A DNA stretch of 64,000 bases from Endotrypanum monterogeii. Its lineage: Eukaryota; Euglenozoa; Kinetoplastea; Trypanosomatida; Trypanosomatidae. The stretch is taken from contig CM007341.1 in the NCBI GenBank assembly GCA_000333855.2, positions 510,347-574,346 on the forward strand, in the 5' to 3' direction. Every line of letters begins with the position of its first letter. The stretch's first letter is position 1. Positions 18,970 to 28,622 of this stretch are shown here, piece by piece. Position numbers and translations under genes: made by a program. The notes under the pieces were generated by a model, which saw only the letters and a program-made list of their open reading frames with translations, did no database searches and had not been told where the DNA came from.

Positions 18970-20421
18970 TTAGGAGACCTGAATGTACTCCCAGCGCTGT
19001 ACCATAATTTTTTGTGTGCACAACAACGCCTCCTTCGCCACCTCTGGATTTGGGTGTGACATGAGCGACATAACTCGCTCCTTCACCCCGGTCATCGACG
19101 CGAGTGTGAGGAGATTTCGACCGGTAGGGTGGTAGCGGATAATCTCACCCAAATCGTGGCAGCCGACAGCCAGCGTCACCTCGTCTTTTGATTCAGACAA
19201 GATTTTTCCAAGCGCCATGAGTACCTCGTAGCCATTGTCCTCGACATTAACTGCCTTCTCCTTCCAAAACTTAGCGCTTGTGTGCACTGGTGTCCACTCG
19301 AGAACACCGCTCAGTACCTCCCCGCGGTACTGTGAAAAACTCGTGAGCACCTGCATGGATTTCTCGAGAGCGGCATTTAACTCTTCTAGCATGGTATTTA
19401 TATCCTCGTCTCCAAACTTGCGGCGAGAGACCTGCGCAAGTGTTTGGATCATGCCGACACTCACCATCTCAGCCACCAGCGAAGGACCTTTCCTGAATGT
19501 ACTCATCTGCTCCTGCGCCGCCGTGCCCTGGTGTAGACGACCCAGTATGTGGATACTAGTGTCTACCCACTCCCCTGACGAGGGGTTGAGAAGCTGGATC
19601 ATGTATCGCCGCTCCGCTTCCACCATATTCAGTAACGTGAGAAGCGTGACTCGCATACACTTTTCTTTCTGCACCCTCTGCAGCACTCGATGCAGGTGAG
19701 GGATCATGCGTTCACGCACCAGCAGGACAATACCCTCGTATTCATAGGACAAGAGCCACGAAAACAGAAGCGTCTGGTAGATAACCTGAATGATGCCAGC
19801 AGAATCGCTCGACACGATATCCGTCAGAAGGCGTGGGATACACGAGATCATATTTTCCCGGAAGAAAAGCCAACGGAAGTCTTTTCGACGCGCAATCTGA
19901 ACGCAGGCCTTCACTGTGAACTCAACGTCGGCCACCCGCAGCGCATCCGGGGAGAAGGTGGAACGAGCCAACTCAAAAAAGGTTGTGAAGGAGCTCTCAT
20001 TGCCCTCGTATTTGCCGTAGCGGAGCGCGGTGGCGGCAAGGTAGATGGCGGGATTAGCGATACCAAGGGTCTCGTTGTGCATCGATGCAATGCTCAAGAG
20101 CAAGGGAGCGGGTCGACCACCAAAACGGTTCTCGAGATCATCCCTGCTGAGCTGCGCGCCAATGGCATTGTTTGCGTGCACAAGGTCAGCGAAGAAACGC
20201 AAGGTGTACCCGAGAATGTGCTCGGTGTGTGTACCAGCACAAACACGAAAGAGTGCAATCGTTAGTGACTCCTCCTGGCCATGGACCAGAGATGTCACGA
20301 GCTCTTCATCCAAGCGATTGACGAAGAGCTGCTCCAGTAAGCGGATAGCATTGTCGTCGAGCAGCTGCAGCTGGCGGACAAGGCTCACTGTATCAGCAGC
20401 ATCTGCGGAGAGTGTCGGCAT
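18970..20421 (-). CDS. V-type proton ATPase subunit H
   Basis: Regulatory subunit H of the V1 sector, which couples V1 to V0 and restrains ATP hydrolysis in free V1; acts on acidic organelles such as acidocalcisomes and lysosomes. The 483-residue product equals the usual family length (about 480). The HEAT/armadillo-type helical repeats run the whole length, and the C-terminal domain carries the diagnostic GVLEWTPVH...FWKEKA, then HDLGEIIRYHPTGR and KIMVQRWEY segments. I start at the ATG at 20421 (MPTLSADA); a longer frame to 20487 would begin at TTG and adds only a basic, low-complexity stretch. No clear acceptor tract lies directly upstream. Assignment is firm. Confidence 0.93.
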   Translation of the reverse strand: MPTLSADAADTVSLVRQLQLLDDNAIRLLEQLFVNRLDEELVTSLVHGQEESLTIALFRVCAGTHTEHILGYTLRFFADLVHANNAIGAQLSRDDLENRFGGRPAPLLLSIASMHNETLGIANPAIYLAATALRYGKYEGNESSFTTFFELARSTFSPDALRVADVEFTVKACVQIARRKDFRWLFFRENMISCIPRLLTDIVSSDSAGIIQVIYQTLLFSWLLSYEYEGIVLLVRERMIPHLHRVLQRVQKEKCMRVTLLTLLNMVEAERRYMIQLLNPSSGEWVDTSIHILGRLHQGTAAQEQMSTFRKGPSLVAEMVSVGMIQTLAQVSRRKFGDEDINTMLEELNAALEKSMQVLTSFSQYRGEVLSGVLEWTPVHTSAKFWKEKAVNVEDNGYEVLMALGKILSESKDEVTLAVGCHDLGEIIRYHPTGRNLLTLASMTGVKERVMSLMSHPNPEVAKEALLCTQKIMVQRWEYIQVS

Positions 20422-20679
20422 TTCCGCCTCTTTTTTTCGTTCCTTCGAATCTCCTTTACGGGAACTCTCCGTTGAATGACCAGTCAATTCGCAAGTGGAC
20501 CAATCGCGAATGTTTCCCTAGCTGCACTTCGTGCGACCCCCCCCCACACACCCGCGTTTGGAACGACAAAGCGAGTTGTGTATGTGTGTGTATGTGTGTG
20601 TGTGTGTGTGTGTGTCTACGTGAGATCACCTGCTATAAAAATAAGCTCTACGGCACCTTGCATCAAATCAGAGACGAAT

Positions 20680-20730
20680 ATATAAATATAAATAAATATA
20701 AATATAAATATAAATATAAATATATATAAA
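20680..20730. repeat. (TATAAA)n hexamer array
   Basis: About eight imperfect copies of AAATAT/TATAAA in tandem. It is a different unit from the simple TA blocks elsewhere. Confidence 0.85.
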
Positions 20731-20933
20731 TAGATTTGGTTACGATAGCTGAAACGATGAAAGGGGGAAAAAAAGATGGATTTATTGAAGATGAAGAAAT
20801 GAAAGGAAAATGAAACGACGTGAGAGGGCGACGGAGGGACGAGGCGCTGGTGACCAACGCAGTTCACACCAGAAAGATGCGCAGCTGTCAACCGCATCAG
20901 ACGGTGGTACACAGTAGCTCTTCCAGTTCATTG

Positions 20934-20935
<2 letters not shown>

Positions 20936-20978
<43 letters not shown>
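20936..20978. repeat. (CA)n microsatellite
   Basis: About 42 nt of alternating C/A; fully read through here, unlike the gap-associated run at 17.6-18.0 kb. Confidence 0.9.
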
Positions 20979-20979
<1 letters not shown>

Positions 20980-21411
20980 CGTGCATGCTCCCTGCCACGT
21001 ATAGGTCTGCAAGGTGTGTAAGGGGGTTACCATGGCTGTCCTCGGCACGTTTCGGAATATATGATTTGTGTATATTTCTTCACCACGGGGTGCAGCGTTC
21101 GAGAGCCATGAGGCTTTGTAAAAGGGGGAGGAGAGAGAGAGACCCCTCAGGATTAAAATGTGGCGAGGTGCGAGGGGATGGGTTGTGTAGACGTAAAACA
21201 AACGCGCGAGGCAGAAGAGAAAAACAGCTACGGAAGAGAGACCAAACCAAATACAATTTTGGTTGAGGAGAGAAAGGGGAGGGGAATTGGAGGCAGGGAC
21301 AGAGCCGACATGAGGACAACAAGCGCGGACGCGTAGATACACACAACACACCAAAAAAAAAAAAAACGTAAAGAAGAAAAATATAGAAAAAAACAAAATA
21401 GTAGTAAAAAA

Positions 21412-21450
<39 letters not shown>

Positions 21451-21957
21451 GCACAGCCAATGAAAGAGGTGTTGGTGTGACTGTGACTAGGCGCGTGCGG
21501 GCGTGCGGGCGTGCGTTGCACTCTCTAAAGGGTTTGCCTGTGGAAAGGGGAAAATGGGTAGAAGGAGATGAGCGGAAGGGAAAAAAAAGAGTCGGAGTCA
21601 TCAGATTTGAAACGGAAAAAAAAACAAAAAAATATATATTTATATATACATTAAAATATAAAAACTAGAGAATCGAGGGGCGTACGGGGGAATATTTTTC
21701 CCTTTTTTTTTTACTTTGGGAGATATAGCGGAGAAGTAAGCGAAGAACAAAAGGAGGAGGCAAGGAGAGTGCCCCGAAGCAGAAGAGCTGACGTGACTCG
21801 GTACAAGGGAAATTAAAAACGCGTACATCTCGTCACAAAAGCGATACGACCTTCTGCTAGTCATCTACTAGACCCTCTCGATGTACAGGCTTCTCTAAGT
21901 GACAGCATACAGGAGCAAGGGGAGAAGCGGGGAAAGGAAGTTGATAGGTGTTCTCTC

Positions 21958-24900
21958 TTAGTGCCACGGTGATTTTCGATGTTCTATCGCCCGCGTGTTG
22001 GCCTCACGCAACCGCTCCATTGCTGCAAAGAGCTCCTCTGACGTGTTCTCGCCCTCTTCATTTTTGCCACCGCGTGCATCCTCACTGCATCCGGAGCGAC
22101 TACGGATGGGAGTGCCGCGGGCCCCGCGCCGGGCACGCTGGGGCGTGGGAATGCCGCCGCAGTTGCCGCCGCCACCGACAGCCACGTTTACAGGGCGCGG
22201 TGGAAGACACAACGGTCCTTTCGGCACGACAATCTGGCGTGGGATACGCGATCGATCGCTGCAAACTGTTTCCACTTCGTCCAGAGAAAACTCGTCAGCC
22301 GACCACCGGCGTGGCTCTCGGGACGCCAAGGCAGGAGGCCGCCTCGTCTTTGCTTCCCCCTTCTCACCCACCTCCCTCACCGCCTCGCCGGTCATCACGG
22401 CGCCGTAGCCACCGTCACCACCACCGCTCACCCTTTCAGCTTTGCCAGAGCAATAGGTCGCTGTGAAAGTGTTGCGTACCGATCCAACTTTTGGTACGAC
22501 TTCTGTTGGCGACAGCGCCATCCTTTCCATGGATTCGGGCTTTGCGGTGCTGCGCCCTGGCCGCACCGTGGACATGGAGGCGCATGTCTGCATCTCACAA
22601 AGATGGAGTTCGTCATCGCCAGTGGCCTCCCACCGCCGAGCCATGTGAAGATTGAGATGGAATGCATCAGCACCCTGTCCCCTATCATCGCCTGCAGAGC
22701 TGTTCTTCACTGAGCTGTCGATCTTCTCTCCTGACGCTTGATCTACAGCGCGCCCGGAGGGCTCACAATCCGCTGCCTCTGGAGCAGCACTGGAGACACC
22801 GCCTGCCCTCTCGTCAGAGGCCCCAACACCTGATCTCTGCACCTCTTTCTGAGTCGCTGCCTCCGCATCTCTTTCTACAGATGGCACTTGAGGAAGGAGC
22901 ATGTTCCGCCTCAAATTTTCTGCGGTCAGCGCCACAGTTTTCGGAAGGGACCCGCTTGCAGGGGCCGGGAGAGCAGAAACTTTGCCTTTCGTGGCATCAT
23001 TACCGGCACCAGAACCAGGGGTGCGTCTACTTGAACAGCCTTTCTGCGGAGACACACTTCGTGTGGCGCCAGTGGCACGAGCGCGTGGGGGAACAAGTGC
23101 CCGTTGCGGTGAAATGGTCTGTAGAGAGTGAGGGTGTGGCCGAGACTTGCGCTGTGCGCATGTTGCCGTGGATGCGGTCGGGTTTTTGGGGGCTGACGCT
23201 AAGCGCCCAAACACGTTGGGGCGCTTCTCTTGCGCCAAGACTTGCGCTGTCATGGTCGACCCAGATGCCCACGCTGCGCTCTCTGCTGGATCGGTATACG
23301 CCTCTGGATGTTCGCCTGTCGGCTCCGACTCATTGCTGGTATTTGGCACAGCACCGCCATCAGCACCAGTCACGCAAGTGGAGTCACCCCCGTTACCGGG
23401 CATCGTTGGGTAATCACAGAACAATTCGATCTTGACCTTTCCACATCCGTGCGGGGCCAGCTCACTCAGCATCATGTCCCAATCCTGCTGATCCAAGAGA
23501 GAGATGAAGTCACCTTCGGGGTCCTCGTAGCGGATGCGCAGCCGGCGCTCGCACGCCACGGACGACGACGACGACGACTGCTGCTCCTGCTGAACAAGGC
23601 AGAGGTCATGAATTTGCTGATAGACAACACAGAAATCTGTTTTTGCCGCGTCAGATATTGGTAACATGCGCGTCTGAGCATCGAAGTGGATCTTGAGCCG
23701 CAGAGTGTCGAGCCGACGCAACTGCGCACGGGCTTCCTCGATGAGCGCCCCACTTACACCCGACTCCTCCGCTTGCTGGATACAGCGGCGCAGCTCTTCC
23801 GCATTCAGAGCGTTAGCCGTGCTCCGCGCAGGCGACGAGGTGTCGTCAACCGAGCACGTCGATGTAGTTCCACCAAGTGATGCTACCAATCGCGGGATGT
23901 ACGCGTTAGAGCCATCGTCACTGAGTCGCAGGGTGTCGGCCGGCGATGCAGCGTCACGGGTGGGTCGACGGGGCGTGCTCTGTGGAGAAGAGGAATGGGC
24001 GCAGGTGGGCTTCGTCCTCTGCCCGCCGACAGAAGGAACGACAAGTGCTCGCTCCAGCTCCCGCTGCGCCTGGCCCTGGATGTAGTGTACCGCGAAGGCC
24101 TCACAAAGCTCCTTGTATGCTGCTCTAAGGTCACATGACCATGGGCCGCTAGGTGAGTGCGCGATGTAGAGAGTATGGACGTCGAAGAAAGCCGGGAACT
24201 CGTCGCCGATCCATCGAACCGAGGCAGCAGACGTGCCGACGCTGCCCGAGGTCGCTGAGAGGCAGTCGCTTACTGCAACGTCTCCATGCGACGTGCTCAA
24301 TCCGCTCATTCTCTCGGGAAGGCATAAACTGCGCTGACGCTGCCGATACGCATCCAAGGCAGCTCGACCAACAGCGCGGGCCGTCAACGCCGCCCTCGCG
24401 TCCTTCGCGAGCCTCCAAAATAGCAAAAGCTCGTTGGCCCGAGTGATGTGCTCAAGCTCGGTCACCATCTCCGCCGCAGGGTCCTGCAGTGTGGCCTTGA
24501 TAGCACAGTGAAGCACGTCTGCCATCTGAAGACGCGTGAAGAGCTCCTCCGCACGATTGACAAGTGCAGTGTCCTCCACGTCACAGCTGACAGTCGAAGA
24601 GGTCGTGTCTTCTCCACTCCCACGTGTCCTACGCACCGCAGCGAAGGCCTGGGCAGCTTTGAGAGCTTTTGAGAGCTTCACTGCACTCAGTGTTCCGTTA
24701 GAGGCCTCGGGGCTTTCCAGCACTGCGCGTAGCTCATCCATGACAGCTTGCTTCAAGACGAACATGTTGGCAATCTCCTTGAGAGGCTGTTCTACTTGCG
24801 CCTGCTGCAGCTCACTCATCGTTTCCCCACGGCGCAAGATCTCTCGTAAACCGTCGATCTGCAGCGCCTCCTGCCGCGAACGGCGAACCGCTCCGTCGAC

Positions 24901-26757
24901 GTCGCCATTCCTTGCTGCTCTGTGTGCGTCGAGGACAAGCTTGCGCCACTGCCGCATCGCTGGCAGCCACCTCTCCACAAGCCATGAAAAAAACGGACTG
25001 GCCAACACCATTGTGCGGGGGTCCACAAGCTGCTTCCTCACTAAGGACGGCGACGCCTGTGCATCTGCATGGTCTGCCCTATCGAAAGAATTATTGTCAA
25101 TGCACTCGGGGGCTACCTGAGACTCGGCTTCGACATTTCTTCTGAAGCTGTCCCACACCTCTTCAACCTGATCAAGGTCGTGGCGCTCAGCCAAGTCACG
25201 CAGAACTACCATCTCGTGCATCATGCGCACCATGAAGCGCACTAGACGGTGCATCGCACGAAACATGTATCGCCGCTCTGCCAACCCTTCACGAACAAGC
25301 AGCGACTCGTCCAGGGAGAGCTGGCGCTCCACACCGTCAACGAGGCGCAACAGCTCCGCACTGTGTTCTACAGCGTCACGCTCGAGAAGCAGCATATCCA
25401 CATCATTGCTCAGCTGCACGTACTCGAGTCTCGTGAAGGCGCTGAGAAGTCTGCCTGCAGCCAGGTGAAGGGCGGGGAGGAGAGCGATGGAACCGTTTTT
25501 GTTGTGTGCGTGCGGGATGGGTTCGGGTGAGTCATCCTCGTCTCTCTCCGACTCTTCTTGAGAATCGGCGGTCCCCACACGGCGCCGACAAGGCACAACC
25601 GAAGCGCGGAACCCTTCAGTAGATGTTGGTGGCGCCGCGCACCGTCGACGCTCGCTCAGTGCAGTCATCACCTCCGCCACGTAATCGAGAACCGATCTCG
25701 TTTGGACTAGTTCATACCGAGAGGTGGACTCTGCATCTGGCGAGCGTGTGCGTCGCGACGGGGTCAGCGTCGGGGCAACCGCCCTGCAGCTTCCCGAAGC
25801 TTCGACGACAGCGTTGGTCAGCGGTTGTGACGACGGTGGCATCTTGCGCTTCACGACGAGCCCTGACCGTGCCTTTGTGTTGGCAGAACTACTGCTCGCA
25901 GATACTGCGTTTGCACGCCGCCCCGCACCGGACGCCGTCGTCGCGGAGGCTGCATGTTGCCGTGGTGCTGAGGAGGCACTGGATTGAGGAGCGGAGCGCT
26001 GATGTGGGTAACCAGAAGGGGTGCGTCTGAGCCCGGAGGACGTAGTGTGGGCGTCTGAGGTGGCCGTGCGGGAGACGGCGTTGGCCGGGCGGTGCTTTTT
26101 TTCCGCAGTTGACGAGGCCTTTGGCAGGGACTGCGGTGAGGAAGCCAGCACCTCATCGATGCGGCTACGGTGCAATCTAGCTGGGGTGCCGACGCTTTTT
26201 TTTTCACTGCCGGCAGTGGAGCACTGCACAGGCTCAGCATTCTTCCTATACAGATCGGATGAGAAGGATGTTGCTGGGTCCGATGGATCGACATGCAGTG
26301 GCAAATGAAGAAGTGAAGAAGGGCTGTTCGAAGCCACCCTTTTACCTACGAGGTCCTCTTGCGATGCATTATCCATCTCGAGAGAGGTGAGCCTGGCATG
26401 AGACACCTGAGACAATGATGGTGGTGTGAGAGGGCTCACAGACGTTTCGGCTGCGTCGCTGTTGTGGTGCAAGGAAAGGTGGAGCGGAATTCCCCCACTT
26501 ATCTGGAGCGGAGCGGAGGATTGCGAAGAAGAGTCGGCTCCGCGCACTACCTCGACAGCGTTAGAGTCGAACTGTTTCAGTGGCTCCTGAGAAGGCTTTG
26601 ACGACTGTTCGTGCCTCGCTTTGTGGCTCTCGAAGCTGGTGCGGCCGTATCGCTTGACGTAGTTTCCGTCGCTGCGGTGGCGGGTCTTGTTTGCGCCGAG
26701 TGCAGGCGCCGGCGTCACTGTAGCGCCGCTTCCAGGTGTATTTGCCGCCGGCCTCAT
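21958..26757 (-). CDS. Large kinetoplastid protein with a PB1-like domain
   Basis: A 1,599-residue protein I do not recognise as a named gene. Most of it is Ser/Ala/Pro/Thr-rich and probably disordered. Two ordered parts stand out: a mostly helical region (about 425-830), and a segment (about 1019-1115) that fits a PB1 fold. The PB1 candidate has a basic first strand (LRLKIHF, K1022) and an acidic OPCA-like loop starting at Y1077 (RYEDPEGDFISLLDQQDWDMM), separated by a Gln/Ser-rich loop. Having both the basic and acidic faces would allow head-to-tail assembly or pairing with another PB1 protein. The start at 26757 is preferred because a pyrimidine tract and acceptor AG (26773-26774) fall between it and the upstream GTG-initiated extension; that extension only mimics a signal peptide. 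Cellular role unknown; scaffold is my inference. Confidence 0.8.
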   Translation of the reverse strand: MRPAANTPGSGATVTPAPALGANKTRHRSDGNYVKRYGRTSFESHKARHEQSSKPSQEPLKQFDSNAVEVVRGADSSSQSSAPLQISGGIPLHLSLHHNSDAAETSVSPLTPPSLSQVSHARLTSLEMDNASQEDLVGKRVASNSPSSLLHLPLHVDPSDPATSFSSDLYRKNAEPVQCSTAGSEKKSVGTPARLHRSRIDEVLASSPQSLPKASSTAEKKHRPANAVSRTATSDAHTTSSGLRRTPSGYPHQRSAPQSSASSAPRQHAASATTASGAGRRANAVSASSSSANTKARSGLVVKRKMPPSSQPLTNAVVEASGSCRAVAPTLTPSRRTRSPDAESTSRYELVQTRSVLDYVAEVMTALSERRRCAAPPTSTEGFRASVVPCRRRVGTADSQEESERDEDDSPEPIPHAHNKNGSIALLPALHLAAGRLLSAFTRLEYVQLSNDVDMLLLERDAVEHSAELLRLVDGVERQLSLDESLLVREGLAERRYMFRAMHRLVRFMVRMMHEMVVLRDLAERHDLDQVEEVWDSFRRNVEAESQVAPECIDNNSFDRADHADAQASPSLVRKQLVDPRTMVLASPFFSWLVERWLPAMRQWRKLVLDAHRAARNGDVDGAVRRSRQEALQIDGLREILRRGETMSELQQAQVEQPLKEIANMFVLKQAVMDELRAVLESPEASNGTLSAVKLSKALKAAQAFAAVRRTRGSGEDTTSSTVSCDVEDTALVNRAEELFTRLQMADVLHCAIKATLQDPAAEMVTELEHITRANELLLFWRLAKDARAALTARAVGRAALDAYRQRQRSLCLPERMSGLSTSHGDVAVSDCLSATSGSVGTSAASVRWIGDEFPAFFDVHTLYIAHSPSGPWSCDLRAAYKELCEAFAVHYIQGQAQRELERALVVPSVGGQRTKPTCAHSSSPQSTPRRPTRDAASPADTLRLSDDGSNAYIPRLVASLGGTTSTCSVDDTSSPARSTANALNAEELRRCIQQAEESGVSGALIEEARAQLRRLDTLRLKIHFDAQTRMLPISDAAKTDFCVVYQQIHDLCLVQQEQQSSSSSSVACERRLRIRYEDPEGDFISLLDQQDWDMMLSELAPHGCGKVKIELFCDYPTMPGNGGDSTCVTGADGGAVPNTSNESEPTGEHPEAYTDPAESAAWASGSTMTAQVLAQEKRPNVFGRLASAPKNPTASTATCAQRKSRPHPHSLQTISPQRALVPPRARATGATRSVSPQKGCSSRRTPGSGAGNDATKGKVSALPAPASGSLPKTVALTAENLRRNMLLPQVPSVERDAEAATQKEVQRSGVGASDERAGGVSSAAPEAADCEPSGRAVDQASGEKIDSSVKNSSAGDDRGQGADAFHLNLHMARRWEATGDDELHLCEMQTCASMSTVRPGRSTAKPESMERMALSPTEVVPKVGSVRNTFTATYCSGKAERVSGGGDGGYGAVMTGEAVREVGEKGEAKTRRPPALASREPRRWSADEFSLDEVETVCSDRSRIPRQIVVPKGPLCLPPRPVNVAVGGGGNCGGIPTPQRARRGARGTPIRSRSGCSEDARGGKNEEGENTSEELFAAMERLREANTRAIEHRKSPWH

Positions 26758-26772
26758 GAGACCAACAGTGCA

Positions 26773-26799
26773 CTGCAGAGGATGGAGGGTAGGGAGGCA
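26773..26799 (-). promoter_or_regulatory. Trans-splice acceptor for the PB1-domain gene
   Basis: In RNA sense CTGCCTCCCTACCCTCCATC is followed by CTCTGCAG; the AG is at 26773-26774, 15 bases before the ATG. Confidence 0.78.
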
Positions 26800-28622
26800 G
26801 AAACAAAAGATAATTGCCTGCAGTGGTGTCACCTATGTGATTCCAGGGGAGTGGCCAAGAGCAGAATGGGAGGGGTAGTTTATATATGAATGAATATATA
26901 TATATATATATATATTAGTATATACAAATATAGTCTCTAGGCGAATTCGAGTTTTTTTTTTTCAAAGGAACGAAGCGATGTACATATAACAGTACAATAT
27001 CTATTTGAAAATTATTGCAACCATCAAAATAAAAAGAAGAGAAGAAGATGATGAGAGAATGGTCAGTGTCTACCGCGGCGCGTGTATTAAGCAACGCGCA
27101 TAAGCACACACACAGATACACCGGGAAGGCACTCGCAGACGCACAGAGGATGAGATCAAGCGAAGGATACCGAAAGAGACACCCATGTATACACATAGCT
27201 TTGAAGAACTCAAACGGTCAAGTCCCCTTTTATGAAGAAAGTTATTTGTCAAGGCCGCAAGTGACTCCGCGTTGGTGGGTTACGTTGTGGGATGAGGCAT
27301 GCACATCGTGACGGTACCGCGCCGATAATAAAAGTGAAAAAGACTCACCCACACACAGAGCGAAGGGAGGAGGGGAAATGGAGGAAAAAAGTGGTAAGAT
27401 ATTAAAAAAAAAACGCAACAATATATAGTGCAAGGATAGATCGCCGCAAAGGAGAGAGATCAAAGAAAGGGAGAGAAGGAGAGGGAAAAAAAAAGGGCAG
27501 TCAGTTGGAGAAGATGGAAAGCATGTATTGCCCCTGAGCAGAAAACGACGGTGAGCGGCTTATTTACCTCATCACCTCATCGTGACTGATATGACGGGGG
27601 GGGGGGGGGAATAGGTGTACCTAACTGTGCATTCGTCATTACTTTCCCCCTCTTCCTCGTTCCAACAACGTGGCGCACAAGTAGGATATGTGGGCCTTGC
27701 GCTTACTACTGCCCCACACAGCTCCCCAAGACAGAATTCGTAAGATGGCGGAGAGAGAGAGAGGGGAAAGCAGTTCGGGAAGTGCGGCTGCAAACATCAG
27801 TCTTTGCCACGGAGCTGTTTTTCTAACAAGTTGATATCTTTCTGTTGAGTTACCTCGAAATACTTCCAGAGCGACTCGCCACAACGCATTCATCATCACA
27901 GGCATGGTACAAGGTCCACCGCGCGTCTCCGTCGCCTTGCGTAGCAAGAGCGTAGGTGTGTACGCAGGTGTACATGAGTGTGCGCGTGTTGGGGGGAAGC
28001 GAGAGAGAGAAAAAAGAGGGGTTGCTACTAAGAACAAGTTTGCACTACCGGCTAGTGGCACCGAGTAGTGTGTGAGTCTTTCTATATATGTATACAGATA
28101 TACATATATAGAAAGGGGCACAGAGATCAACCTTGACGTGAAGAGCACTAGCGTCCTCAGACAAACCAAAAAAAAAAAAAGGGTGGCCAAGTGAGGAAGG
28201 AGATAGCAATGACGGAGTGGAAAAGGAGCCAAGATGCCAGAGATCTCCTTGCATGCGAATGGGATGTCCGCATACACACACACACACAATGGGGAGACGA
28301 GGAGGAGCTGTACGCGAGCCTCGGCAAGAAACAAACAGGCGTAGTGACGGTAAACACAAGAGCCCATAAAAATGCGTAGCTTCAAGATGAAAGAAAAAGT
28401 ACATACGCACGCTGAGGGAGAGAGATGCCCATCTATGTGCCTGTGGGCGCGTAGAGGCATCCTCATGTACGCATGCATATTTTCTCCCTTTCTATGAACT
28501 CTCAGATATAAATATATGTGTAACGTATTCATACCTTATGGAGCCGAAGTGCGCAGATTGTGCCACAATCACCCCCTACCGATACTTCCGTCCTCTTCCA
28601 CGGCAAGGTGACCCTCGTTGTG
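26800..28622. other. Intergenic region 5' of the PB1 gene / 3' UTR of the lumenal-protein gene
   Basis: About 1.8 kb without a supported gene. Contains (TA)n (26895-26914), a T10 run near 26952, A-runs near 27405 and 27487, a G-run (27596-27610), a (GA)n run (27750-27763), the inverted repeat at 28078-28115 and an A13 run near 28170. Confidence 0.6.
28078..28115. repeat. Perfect 17-bp inverted repeat with 4-nt loop
   Basis: Arms 28078-28094 (CTTTCTATATATGTATA) and 28099-28115 are exact reverse complements separated by CAGA. It lies about 500 nt downstream of the stop at 28623, so the transcript would carry it as a 17-bp hairpin in the 3' UTR or in the adjacent spacer. Confidence 0.9.

Larger units (their letters stand above)
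20422..21957. other. Intergenic region between PB1 gene and V-ATPase H
   Basis: No supported gene. Contains a C-run (20538-20545), (TG)n (20578-20614), a TATAAA-type hexamer array (20680-20730), (CA)n (20936-20978), an A14 run (~21353-21366), (TA)n (21418-21445) and A/T-rich DNA (21615-21665). Confidence 0.6.

Noticed and set aside
26758..26832. Hydrophobic N-terminal extension of the PB1 protein resembling a signal peptide
   Set aside because: It would start at GTG and is the translation of the polypyrimidine tract; the acceptor AG at 26773-26774 lies inside it.
27639..27905. 88-codon minus-strand frame (MPVMMNALWRVALEVF...)
   Set aside because: Looks protein-like at first, but third codon positions are A/T-rich unlike neighbouring genes, it ends in a (TC)n translation and has no pyrimidine tract and AG before its ATG. 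It remains a weak candidate.
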